The notes beneath the pieces are model-generated. The model made no database searches, had not been told where the DNA came from, and was given only the letters and a program-made list of their open reading frames with translations. A program made the position numbers and the translations under genes. From the NCBI RefSeq assembly GCF_001625195.1, contig NC_054391.1, forward strand, positions 3,007,390 to 3,071,389: 64,000 bases of DNA, in the 5' to 3' direction. Positions 1-11,030 of this stretch are shown here, piece by piece (positions within the stretch are counted from its first letter, which is position 1; every line of letters starts with the position of its first letter). Source of the stretch: Drechmeria coniospora. Its lineage: Eukaryota; Ascomycota; Sordariomycetes; Hypocreales; Ophiocordycipitaceae.

Positions 1-578
1 CCCAAGCAACCCGGCGTGCTCAAGTTTCGCGCCGCCAACATCGTCAACCACTACTATTCCTTCCGCTTCCTCGAGTCCATCCCCCAGTGGGCCCACAAGC
101 TGCCGCACCACGTGGCCCGCAAGAAGATCCCGACCATCGACCTCAAGTCCGGCGAGACCATCAAGCCCGAGACGCCCAACGGCATCAAGCTGGAGCAGTT
201 CGTCTTCGATGTCTTCCCCATGCTTCCCTTGAACAAGTTTGCCTGCATGGAGGTCCGCCGCCAGGACGAGTTCTCGCCCCTGAAGAATGCACGCGGCAAG
301 GGCGAGGACGATGCCGACACGAGCAAGCACGACATTATGTCTCAAGGACAGCGCTGGGTGGAGGAGGCCGGCGCGACCGTCACCGCCGACGGCGGTGTCG
401 AGGTGTCTCCTCTCATCAGCTACGTACGCTGTCCCATTCCGACCCCCCCCCCCCCCCCCTCCGCGTTTGATGCATGTGGCGAAATTCTAACTGGTCTTGG
501 CAGGGCGGCGAGGGTCTCGAGAAGTTGAAGGGCAAAGTGATTGCCGCCCCGGCCGTGTTGGAGATGGACGGAAAGTGA
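1..578 (+). CDS. UAP1: UDP-N-acetylglucosamine pyrophosphorylase, C-terminal part (5' end outside window)
   Basis: This cytosolic enzyme makes UDP-GlcNAc from UTP and GlcNAc-1-phosphate, the precursor for chitin, N-glycans and GPI anchors. The window starts inside the gene, in frame 1. Two exons are visible: 1..423 and 504..578, split by an intron with a GTACGC donor, a CTAAC branch point and a GGCAG acceptor. The translation shows the family's C-terminal region: [12 protein letters not shown], the KKIP-D block, [13 protein letters not shown], and the [14 protein letters not shown] substrate-loop region. The protein ends in LEMDGK, and splicing restores [17 protein letters not shown]. The intron holds a 17-nt C homopolymer (443-459). 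It converges on the thioredoxin reductase gene downstream. Family identification is firm; only about the last 165 residues are present. Confidence 0.93.
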
Positions 579-894
579 AAAGCGATTTCATTCATTGTCA
601 AGAATTGCCTTTGTTGATGGGCGCCATTTGCGAGAATATAAACGAAAGGACGGGCGGCTGGGCGGCAGTGCCTCTGGGATCAGCTGCGAGCCATGGGGCT
701 GTGGCGGACGGCATCGCATGTAGATGGTTTGGCCCGCGGGGATGCAGACGGGGGCACATGGAGGGAGAGAGGATTCAAACACTGGAAATTGCGTCCGATC
801 AACGCTCTCAGCTGTGGGCTCGCATATTTTTGTCTACTCTAAACTTGTTAGTCAACCGGTGGTCTATCGATGCGGCCGCGATGACCTCCAACGC
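579..894. other. Convergent 3' intergenic region (UAP1 / TRR1)
   Basis: This 316-bp stretch separates two convergent stop codons. It presumably carries both 3' UTRs and polyadenylation signals. No ORF with family character and no repeat is seen. Confidence 0.6.
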
Positions 895-2157
895 TTAGGC
901 TTCCTGCTCAGACAAGAACTGCTCGGCTTCGAGGGCAGCCATGCACCCGGTGCCTAGTGACTCGGTTAGCCATGGACGTAATGCCACCCCACAGGATGGT
1001 TTGAGGATGGAGAAGGGGAGAAGATGACTCACCGGCGCTGGTAATGGCCTGGCGATAACGCCTGTCCTGGACGTCACCGGCAGCGAAGACGCCCTCGACG
1101 TTGGTAAAGGTCGTGCCGGGTTTGGTCTTGATGTAGCCATCGGCATCCATGTCAAGCTGGCCCTTGACGAGGGCCGTGGCGGGATCATGACCGACGGCGT
1201 AGAAGAGACCGTTGGCTTCGACGACCTCCTCCTTGCCGGAGACGGCGTCCTGGACGACGAGATGGGTCATGAGGCCGTCGGCGCCGCCGCGGATCTCGGT
1301 GGCCTTCGTGTGGAAGCGGACGGTGACCTTGCTGTGGGCGAGCAGGCGCGAGGCCATGGTCTTGCTCGCGCGGAGGACGTCCCTGCGGACGAGGACGGTG
1401 ACGTGGCTGCCGTACTTGGTGAGGAACATGGCCTCCTCAGCGGCCGAGTCGCCGCCGCCGATGACGTAGAGCGGCTTGTTGCGGAAGATGGGCAGGGCAC
1501 CATCGCAGACGGCGCATGCCGAGATGCCGTTCTGCCAGTACTTTTCCTCGCCGGGGAGGTTGAGGCGACGGGCCGAGGCGCCCGTGGCGATGACGACGGC
1601 GTCGGCCGTGTGCGTCTCTTCGGGTGCGAACTCGGTGCTGTACCTGAAGGGCCGAGACGAGAGGTCGAGCTTGGTGACGGTGTCGGTGATAATTTCGGTG
1701 CCGAACCGCTCCGACTGGGCCCGCATGTTGTCCTAGCCCCTCATCAGCGAACACGGAAGAGGCAGAGGGGGGAGGGCCGAGGGTCGGGTCGGGGAGGGCG
1801 ACGGTACCATCATTTCCTGGCCCATGATGCCCTTGGGGAAGCCAGGGTAGTTTTCGACCTCGGTCGTCGTCGTCAGCTGGCCGCCGGCGGCGGTGCCGTT
1901 GGCCATGAAGCCTTCATACAACACGGCTACAGCAGCAACACCTCGAGGTCAGCATCTCGCGTCGTCGATCCACCATCGACGCATCGCGTGCTGAGTGGGT
2001 TGTGCTCACGCTTCAGTTCCGCTCTGGCGAGGTAAATGGCGGCGGTATGGGCCGCTGGGCCGGAGCCGATGACTGGATTCGGCGTCAGTGACGAACAAGC
2101 TTTGAATGGACGGATGCCCGTCGTCGGATGCCACTCACCAACCACCTTGCTATGCAT
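895..2157 (-). CDS. TRR1: Thioredoxin reductase (NADPH)
   Basis: This low-molecular-weight flavoenzyme transfers electrons from NADPH through FAD to thioredoxin in the cytosol. Five exons were read: 2139..2157, 2010..2072, 1808..1926, 1033..1732 and 895..953. They join into 319 residues. The start MHSKVV runs directly into the FAD-binding [19 protein letters not shown]; a longer upstream reading frame exists but is not typical of the family. Other visible elements are [17 protein letters not shown], the redox-active CAVC pair, [10 protein letters not shown] for NADPH binding, and the C-terminal [10 protein letters not shown] plus [16 protein letters not shown]. All four introns are 66-83 bp and have good donors. 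Thioredoxin reductase is oxidative-stress-responsive in other fungi, but I did not confirm a Yap1 site here. Confidence 0.95.
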
Positions 2158-3081
2158 TCTCCTTACTCCCTGCTCTGCAGGCTGCGTGCCGGTGCTCGTT
2201 GTTCTCTGAATCGCTGTCGCAGCCGCTGCCACGGATAGCCCAGCGCTCGACCTTAGCGTCCACCGGAGCCTGGAGGCGAACAGCTTGACGGTCGCGAGGA
2301 GGATGGTCGTGATCGAGAGGCGGGCAAGATGTCACAGCTGGTCGGCGTGAGGATTATCAACGGCTTTCGCGTGTCAGGGACGAGATTAGATTTGTGCCGC
2401 GCGGGTGGTGGCGTCGGCCGGTGCGATGTCGCATGGTGGGGTTCCATCATCTACCAGGAACTTCTATCGGAAGCAGGGGGAAGTACCTGGTAGTACTTGT
2501 AGGTACTTGTACTGGAACAGTAATTACAGTACATGTATTTATGCAAGGTGGTGTACTCCGTACTGTACTGTACTGTACAGTACTGTAATAGTCCGTACTC
2601 CGTATGGATAAAGCATGACAAAGTGACGCAAGGCACCAATGAATAGTAAGGCAGGACGCGCATAAGCTGATATTGTATTGTACTTAAGTGTACCAGAAAG
2701 TACATGTACAACCGCAGTAATACAGTGTACTTGCATGGGCATAACGCATCCGTCCTCGCAGGTATTATATAAAAAGCATCACCGAATACCTCACCGCACC
2801 GCAACATCAGGCAACCAAAAAAAAAGGAAAATCGTAACTCGTCTTCACCGACCGGCAGGCCTGTCGGAAACATCGCATGCAGGGCGAAATTCTCTCCCAC
2901 CACCTCCCGGCATCCGAGTGCCGCCCGTCACGAACATGACGCCAGATATGACGCCAGATCGTGACGGCCGCATACTTACAGTAAAGTACTGTAATACTTG
3001 GTGCTGTGCGGTAGAAAGTAACATATACAGGTGGATGCACAACGGGGCATGTCCACTGGCCTGACCCGCGGACGTCCGACC
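2158..3081. other. Intergenic region: TRR1 upstream and VPS53 downstream
   Basis: No gene is supported in this stretch. From about 2480 it is rich in GTAC-based short motifs, including a GTACT pentamer run near 2555-2586 and further GTACTTGTAC/GTACTGTA copies to about 3030. The proximal TRR1 promoter should be at about 2158-2400. Confidence 0.6.
2555..2586. repeat. GTACT/GTACAGT short tandem repeat
   Basis: Overlapping copies of GTACT run into GTACAGTACTGT, so the tract is partly self-complementary. It is one of the densest short copies of the GTAC motif family in this window. Confidence 0.7.
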
Positions 3082-5748
3082 TCAGCGCCGATGCCCATCC
3101 TCGGAGGGTCCGACGCTGCCGTCCCGCTTGCCGAATCGCACGCCGAGCCCGCCAAAGTCCTTCTTGAAGAACTTGCCGAAGCTGCGCAGGTTCTCGTTGA
3201 TCGTCGCCTTCTCCGAGCCCGTGGGCCCTCCTCGATCGGCCGCGGCCCCGGTGCTCGTCCCGATGTCCCGCGCGGCGCTCAGCAGCTTCTCGCCCAGCGA
3301 CCCGGCGTCGAAGCGAGCGCCGGCCGCCACGCCCAGGCTGGCCGCCGGGTTCATGACCCCGAGCCCCGAGCCGGCGCCGGCGGTGCCGATGACGACGCCG
3401 CCGGCGCCGGCGATGCCCGTCGACATGAGAGGCGTCAGCAGGGGCGAGCTCTGCACGAGCCTCTCGTTGGCGCCGCTCTCGCGGTGGATGCCGAACAGCT
3501 CGACCAGGTGCGCCTGGTCTTGCCTCCTCACGCCCTTGAGCTCCAGAACCTTCTTGAAATTGACGTCGGACCGGTCCCCTATGTGGATGAGGTAGGCCTG
3601 CACGAGTCCCTCGGGCGGTGCCGCGCGGACCTGCAGCGTCTTTAGCAGCGGGTCTATCCGGTTCATCGAGTGCTCGACCCTCCGCACGAAGCCCGACGAG
3701 GGGGCCTGCTGCGCACCGTGCTGCGACATGAGCTTCTCAAACGACTTGGTGAGCGCGTACTTGTCCACGAGCATCTGCCGTCCGCCGTCAGTCAGCCGCT
3801 CCGTCATGTGCCGCTCACGCCACCGTCGGTCGAGGGCGTCGTCCTACCTGCTGCGCGCCGACCTCGGAGATGGGTCGGCACTGCACCATGCTGTTGGTGT
3901 AGCTCGTCGCGAGGTTCTCCACCAGGTTGTCGCAAAAGGCCCTCGCGTACTGCTGCTTCGCCAGCACGGCCAGGATCTCGCCCGTCTTGCCGTCGACGTG
4001 CTTCACGAGCTCGCCGACGTACGAGCTCTCGTCGCCGGCGCCGTCCATGGTGCTCCAGTTCGTGTTCTTCATCTCTCGCCAGACGGCCTCGCAGTCGCGC
4101 TCGACGATGCGCACGAGCGCCAGCACCGCCGCGCTGGCCACGCCGAGGAAGGCGTCCGACTGCAGCGAGAGGTCCACCTTGGGCGCGAGCTCGCCGTCGA
4201 TGCGCTTCTTGATGCTCTCCTCCAGCTGGTTCGTGTTGAGGTGCCAAAAGTCGGCCGTGTTCAGCACCAAGACGACGTCGTGGATGACGGTGCCGCTCGT
4301 CTGGAGCGTGTGGAGCAGCACCTGCTGCGCGTACTCGTCCAGGTACTTGGCCAGCGTCCTGGACAGGTCCAGCAGCCGGTCGCCGGTCGAGAGCTTGCCG
4401 CACTGCGACAGGGTAAGCTTGTAGAAGTGGAAGAGCTCGATGGCCGACGTCATGACGGCCTGGGGCGAAAACTCGTCGTCCGGCGGAAGCGGCGGCTGGA
4501 GCCGGTACTTGGGCATCATGGTCGCGAGCTGCCTGTCCTGCGACTCCACCCACAGGCTGAGGTACGGCTCGAAGGCGACCGAGATGAGCCCGTTGAAGCT
4601 GTGCGTCTTGCCCTCCATCGAGCTGAGCGTGTCGATGCTCTCGCGCCGTTCGTTTGTGGAGAAGCGCTTGTCCAGGCTCTGCTCGAAGTCGAGCGTTTCC
4701 TGCAGGCAGCTGAGGAGCAGGCCGACGTCGACCTTGCCGCCGTCGCCGCGGCGCATGCTCCGCTCGAGGATGCCCTTGAAGTCGTCGCGGGTGCCGTCGC
4801 AGAAGGCCGTGGCCAGCAGCTCATTGACCCTCCAGTGGGGGGGGAACAGCATCGCGTGCTCGTCCTCGTGCGTCCGTATCATGCGCTTGAACCAGGAATA
4901 CCGCCGGCCGATGTTGTCGAGGCTGCCCGCCTCGTCGTTGCCGCGGAAGACCTGCCGGTACTCGCGCAGCTCCGTGTTGACGTACCAGTGCATCATCCGA
5001 GACTTGGCCGAGTCGCCCAGGGCATCCATGACGAGGCAGGCTTCCATCAGGTTGCCCTTGTTGGCGGCCGTCTCGTCCCGGGCAAAGGCGAGCTCGAAGT
5101 CCTCGCAGACCTGCTCGAGGAGCTCCCGCTGCAGCTCCGACACCTCTCGGCTGAGCGTCGCGATCTGCTCGATGCTCCTGTAGCTGTTGAAGTGCTTCAT
5201 GAGCTGGATGACGGCCTGCAGGAGGCCGGCGCACTCGCGGTACTGCCTCGTCCTGGCCAGCACCCGGAGCTGCTCGTACGCCGTCGTCAGCATCTGCAGC
5301 CGCTTCAGCGCCGTCATGCTGAGCGTCAGGTTGCGCTTCGTGCCGTCGAGCCTCTTGATGTCGGCCGTCATCGACGTGATGTTCTGCTCCGTCTCTATCG
5401 CCCGCGACCGGACCGTCTCGATCTTGCGGAACAGCTGCGCCAGCTCCGACTGCGCCGACTGCATCCGCTCGAGGCTCGAGTCGGGCTTGTACGCCTGCAC
5501 CGCCTCGAGAGTGCCAATCTCGCTTGACAGCTGATTCTGCCTCGCCGCGAGCGTCTGCGACGCCTGGCTGATGGAGGCCGCGGCGGATGGGTGGGAGAAG
5601 AGGAGGTTGAGATGGACCATCGGATCGTACTCGACTGTGCACAGGACGGACCGGTCAGCTAGCTGGCCGAGACGTGGCCGATGACGAGGACGGCACCGGC
5701 GCACTTACCTGCGTCGAGCGACGACGCGTCCCCCAAGTCCCCGTCCAT
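3082..5748 (-). CDS. VPS53: GARP complex subunit VPS53
   Basis: VPS53 is a subunit of the GARP tether, which captures endosome-derived vesicles at the trans-Golgi. Exons 5709..5748, 3848..5634 and 3082..3774 give 839 residues. The family N-terminus is clear once exon 1 is joined: YDPMVHLNLLFSHPSA, then a long helical region with RNLTLSMTALKRLQMLTTAYEQLR, and QYRECAGLLQAVIQLMKHFNSY. After the 73-bp second intron, the QMLVDKYALTKSFEKL block follows. A Gly/Ala-rich low-complexity stretch lies near the C-terminus (about plus positions 3350-3440), before a basic end with KFFKKDFGGLGVRFGKRDG. The short first exon encodes only 13 full codons; it was chosen for its Met, its GTAAGT donor and frame continuity. 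Confidence 0.92.
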
Positions 5749-6709
5749 GTCGGTGCGGCCTGGTTCGGCGATGTGAGGATCTTGGCTGTCAGGATGTTGC
5801 TGCTGCCAGTGGACGACGGAGCTTCGTCACGAGTTCGACGGCGAACCGTGTCCTGCCCCTATCGTTGCCCAATAGGCTAATGGCGCAACCAACTACGGAG
5901 TACTTAAGTTAGTATTACCTACTTACTAGGTACCTACTTGGTAGGTACGGAGAATGGTGTACGGAGTGCTCAGGTAATACTAGATAGGTAATTACTAGGT
6001 ACGGAGCACATGCCATGCACTTGATACTATTGGCAGATCGGTAATTAGCCTGCACTCCGTAGATAGGTACTACTCAGGTACCCAGTACAAGGCACTTGCC
6101 TGCATGTGCAAGCGATAGTACCTACGAGTTAGTGGACTCCGTGTAGATACTTGCACCTACAGGGGGCATGATTCCCTGCGCAGCACTAATAACCGGTATT
6201 ACCGAGTACTTGCAAGAAGTTGGTACATAGCAGGAATACCTTGCCACGTACGGAGTACAAGTAATACAGTAGTTGTACTGCACTTTAAAAGGTATACAGT
6301 GCAAGTACATGTCGGAGAAGCACAGTAACCAGGACAAGGCATCGCAACCGCAACTACTTACACCTATTGTCCGTCCTCTTGCTTCCAACTCCAATAGCAG
6401 GTCGAAAAGGGGACCCTCCTGCTGGCTGATTGAATGAATGAATAGCGTTTTCGGCTTCGACCAAATGAATCACAATGATGCGCACGGAGACGCACTCTAC
6501 TTCTTCCTCCTTTCTCACTGGGCTTTCTACTTTGCGTATACTCACCTTTTCGATTCGCTTCATGTATCACGAATTTGGCTCAAGGGCAGAGGATCACCAG
6601 CTTGCTCGTCACGACGAGAGAGACAGCGAGACGGGCTTGACATGCCAGGAGGTGTGAGCAATGCCGTGGAATTGTTATGCTTTCTCACCGCTGGCCGGCG
6701 GAAGAAGAA
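5749..6709. other. Intergenic region: VPS53 upstream, GTAC-rich
   Basis: No gene is supported. About 5890-6340 is filled with GTAC/TACCTA-type short repeats (GGTACCTACTTGGTAGGTACGG and relatives). 6350-6709 looks like ordinary 3' flank of the next minus-strand gene. Confidence 0.6.
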
Positions 6710-9700
6710 TTAGACGCTCGGCTCCTGCGGGACGATGCCTCCGTTCGTCATCCCTTCCTCGGGTGCTCGGTCCATTTCCATGCTCTCCTTTTCCCTCGCA
6801 GCCGTCTCCTTGCCCTTCTTTTTCATCGAGGACATGGAAAAGCGCCAGGTGCTCATCCGGCCCGCCTCCCTTCCATCCTTCGACTTGGACGGCCCCAGGG
6901 ATGGGCTGCCCGACATGCTGTCGTAGCTGCGCCCCAGCAACGCGCCGTCGTCGCCCGGCTCGTCCAGGTCTCCAATGCTCGATCGGTGGTCCGCCGACAT
7001 GTTCTTGTCCGAGTTGGAGGTGCTGCCGGGTCCCTTCTTAAACAGACCCGACTCCTTGCCCAACCTCGAGGACAGACTAAACTTGCCGAAACTTCCCTTG
7101 CGGAACAGCTTCCGGACGACGTTCTCCGGGTCCTTCGCGCTCTGTGCCGAGGGCGAGTTCACGTCCGAGGCCGGGTTGGACACGGTGCCGTCAAGCTGCA
7201 ACGACTCGTGCGACTCCGACACGGACGTCTGGGTGTGGACCGAGTACGCGTCCCGAGAGATGCGCGAGTCCGCGGGCGAGTCGTCGAGGCTCGGCGGCGC
7301 GTCAACGCCAGGAGTCGTCGAGCCCGCCGTCTGGCTCTTGTCGTCTCTGGAGACGTCCTTCCCGCGGCCTCTGTCGCGCGCCTTGGCCCTGTCCTTGTCC
7401 GTGCCGGCCTCCTTGTCCCTGCCTCGGTCCTTGCCGAAGATCTGGCCCATGAAGGTGGGGGCGGCCGGGTTGAGGCCTTGGTTCAGCGACTTGGAGTTGC
7501 CCGGCGGCCGCGACCCGATGACGCCCACCTGATTGGGCCGGTTTTCGGGCTTCATCAAGTCGTGCTCGTCCAGTATCACGTCGTCCGCAGAGGCGAGCGT
7601 GGTCGTCAGCGCGTTGGACCCCTGCAGCGACGGACGCCTCGAGCCGCTCCGGGATGGCCATCGGCCGTCGCTCGGAGACCATGGGCGATTCTTGGCCAAG
7701 CCCAGCGCGTCTCCAGGCGCTCCCCATATGGACCCGCTATCCGTCGACGGCCGCGGGAGGTCCGTCGACGCAATCGATGCGGGCCGAGAAGCATCGTGGT
7801 CTCCATTGGGCAGCACCGTCGCCGAGCCCCTCAGCGGATTGAAGCGCAGCGAGGAGAAGGGTCTCGACGTTCCCACCGACGGCCCGGGGGAGATGTTGTC
7901 CGGTCCCATCGAACTGCGACCCATCCAGGAGGAGAAGTTTAGCCGACGCTTGCCGGCAAGGATCTCGCTCTCGTCGGTCGTCGTCGGGAACGACTGGCTC
8001 TGCTCGGACTTGAGGGTACCGATGGGAGGGCCGTCGTCGTCCGAGGCCTTGGATCCTCGACCTCGCTGGAACGTGGACAGAAAGCTGGCAATCTTATGGC
8101 CGGTGGCCGAGGGGGGCGTCGGTGACGAGTTGAGGGGCAGCGGCTGCCGGTCGTTGTTGTCCGCGTACTGGGGGAAGGGCAGGTTGTGCGACGAACCGTG
8201 CGGGCTCGAGAAGGCGGGAAAGGACATGCTGGAGGAGGCCGGTGATTGAGGGGGGTCTTCGCCGGCGGTGATGGACTCTGGCAGGATCGGGCTCTTCGAC
8301 TCCATGGCGTCCGTGTCCTCGCTCTCCTCGAAGATGTTGGACGGCAGCAGGGTCTGGGCGGATGGGCTGAGCGGGCCGCTGCCAGCCTTGAGATCCACGT
8401 CGACGGCAAGCTCGCTGGTGCCACCCGGCGCGACGTCGGTGAAGAGGCGAGGGGCGAAGCTCGGGTTGCCAAACCCGCCCGTGGTCTGAAACTTCAGCTC
8501 GGCCGACGGAGCTCGGTCGGGCGAGGACAGGATCGCGTTGGTGACCGAATTGCTGCCGCGGCTGAGGCGCTTGTGCTGAACGGCCGGCGATGGCTCAAAC
8601 TCGAGCATGGAAGAATCCGGTTGGGCGTAAAAGGCCAGACCGGCCTGCTGCTGCATGCTCAGCTGCTCGCTGAGGGCGCGGACCTGCTGGTCCAAGATGT
8701 GGCCGCTCTTGGTCTCCGCCACCAGCCGGTTGTGGATGTCCCTCCTCTTGAACTCCCACTCGCGTCGGAGGCGGAGGTCCTCGTCCTTCCACTGCTCGTT
8801 GTCGGCCCCGGGCAGCAGCTCCCTCGTCGCCTTGATATCCTGCAGCTGCTTGCCCTTGTCCTTCAGCTCGGCCTCGAGCTTGGCGCAGTTGTCCTGGAGC
8901 TCCGCGTTGTCTTGGTCGAGCTTCTTCACCTCACGGTCCCTGCTTTTCATCAGGACGGCCTTTTGGGCCTGGAAGCCATCGCGATCCGCCTTCATCCTCT
9001 CGACTTCATGCTCAAACTTGGCGGCGCTGTCTCGGATTTTGGATTTCTTCATCTCCTTGTCCTTCAGCTGCTGCTCCTTCTTCGATCGATCCTTCTCGGC
9101 CGCTCGCATCTGCTCCATCGTCATCCGCAGCATGGCCTTGAGCTGCAGCGTCTGCTCCTCCTTTTCCTTGAGCGCCTGTCTTTTGCGGTCCCTGTCCTTC
9201 TTGAGCTCCTCTTCCTGCTGCTGCGAGTCGGCCTCGTCCTTGGCATACAGCGCCAGCGTGTCGTCGATTTCCTTCCGAATTCCCTCAAAGCGTTCGTTGA
9301 GCTCGGCCAGGGACATCTCCGGCTCCGACGACGTGGGAGATCGTATTTGGGGCTGGTCGGCGCTCGCGACCGATGGTGAATGTCGGCGGTTGAGCGTGTT
9401 TCGTCGCTGCCCGGGCGCGGACGCAACCGAATCGCGGGGAAGGGCGGCGCTCTTGTCGAGCACCGCCGCGGCTTCGACGGCAGGGACCGAGGCCGGAGCC
9501 TTGTCGGGGTAGTCGCTGTCGTCGCTGGTCTCGGCACGGGGTTGATCGTGGTCGACGAAGCTCGCGGGGAGGCGCGCGCTGCCGAGCTGTGGCCTCCCAT
9601 CGCGGCCGAAGGTTCGGAGGCGAATCAAGGGGCTCGCGGCGCGAAAGTTGTTGGGCCCGATGGCGAACACTCGAATGTTGTAGAAGTGATTCGGCTTCAG

Positions 9701-10491
9701 CCCTGTGACGGTGATGGCCGTCTCGTTGGCGGGCGACTCTCCCACTGTGACGACTCGTCAGGCTACACTTCCCCGACCGAGGAGGAACGGGTCGTTGCGC
9801 ATCCGCCACCGGGGTGCTCACCAATTACACCGTTGACTTGTATCATGTATCTTTGTACGGGTCGGTGGATGTGCCTCGTCCAGGTCAGGGAGGCCGAATC
9901 GGCACCAATGCCGGCCAAGCAGACGTCGGGGGGATGGGGGATGTCGACGCCAAGTATGTTGACCAGCTCCGGGACCGGCTTCCAAAGCGTCTGCCATGAG
10001 CGATGAAGTAGCCTAGGGAAACGGGGTCCAGGGTCAGCAGCCGACGGAGGTGAGGGCGGTGAGGTGGGAAGTGACGAGGGGAACGGCTTGGCTAGCACGG
10101 ACGGCTGGCCAGGCTCTCGAGGGGCGGACGGCGAGGGGAGGAGGAGAAAAGGAAGAAGAGGCTGAAGGGAAGGGTGGACGAGAGAGGGGGGCGGCCGAAG
10201 GGGGGGTGGAAGGGTTGGACGAGCGGTGCAGCGAACTCACCAGACGATGGCGCCGAGAGTGAGCGCCATCTTGAGCTGCTCTATCGGCGTGGCATTGAAG
10301 GTAGCGTCGTAGGTAGATTCGCACCAGCGCAGAGCCTTGGTTCGATAGTCGACCAGGATGGCGAGGCCGGTGAGGGCGAGGTGAAGCTGGGGAGAGCTGC
10401 CGGGGGTCGCGGAGCGTACGTTACGGTAGCACCAGAGGAGGCCGAAGGTGAGGATGCAGGCGATTGTCAGGGAGGGGGGCTCCCATGACAT
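6710..10491 (-). CDS. Membrane-anchored fibronectin type III / coiled-coil protein, function unknown
   Basis: Exons 10241..10491, 9822..10012 and 6710..9744 join in frame to 1158 residues. Visible order: a hydrophobic N-terminal anchor (LTIACILTFGLLWCY, about residues 9-25); a single FN3-like domain at about residues 108-195 (PPDVCLAGIGADSASLTWT and LKPNHFYNIRVFAIGPNNF, split by the second intron); a strongly charged coiled coil at about 290-505; then roughly 650 residues of Ser/Pro-rich, probably disordered sequence with many possible phosphorylation sites. I recognise it as a fungus-type conserved architecture but cannot give it a function. An internal-membrane or cell-end scaffold is a guess. 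Downstream it faces VPS53; upstream is a 3.4 kb non-coding region shared with lipin. Confidence 0.8.
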
Positions 10492-11019
10492 GTTCTCAGC
10501 TCTCTGCAGGCTGCCGCGGGGAACGACAGGATGAGGGGAGCAAAAACCAAGCCTGGGTCGTGGAGGTGCCGGCAGGGCAGGGCGGTTGGAAAAGTCGCAA
10601 GTTGTCGAGGACGAGTCAAAATCCGGTGGATGGAGAGATGGATGGATCGATGGTACATAGGGTTGCCCAGATGGAGGCTTGGGCAGCCGGGACCCCAGCG
10701 AAGGCAACGACGCCATTGGCTGGGCGGCCCTGCGGCCGCTCTGGCGGCAGTGGTTTAGCGCGCCCTTGGTGCATTTCTGGTGCTCGCAGGCGGCAGAAAT
10801 GGGCCTAGAGGGGACCAGCTGCCACTGGAGCAGCACCTAATACCTAGTACTTACTCGGTGCTATGACTTTGCCATCTTCCTACTAGGTTATATTAACGGC
10901 AGTGGTACCGTAGTACCTTGATACCTCTGCTTTCGCAGGTACTTGGTACCTTTGGACCTACTTCACACTTGTACTTGTAACAAGTACAACTAAGTACGGA
11001 GAAGTAATACCGCGTACAT

Positions 11020-11030
11020 GTACGGAGTAC
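11020..11030. repeat. GTACGGAGTAC core motif (example copy)
   Basis: Exact 11-mer. Exact copies read elsewhere start at 23359, 37302, 38539, 38634, 38827, 40967, 41271, 51713 and 52007. All lie between genes. Confidence 0.8.

Noticed and set aside
6719..9512. Long plus-strand frames antisense to the FN3 protein and similar shadows over VPS53, HK and PPZ
   Set aside because: They mirror codon structure of the opposite-strand genes; the real strand has domains and splice continuity.
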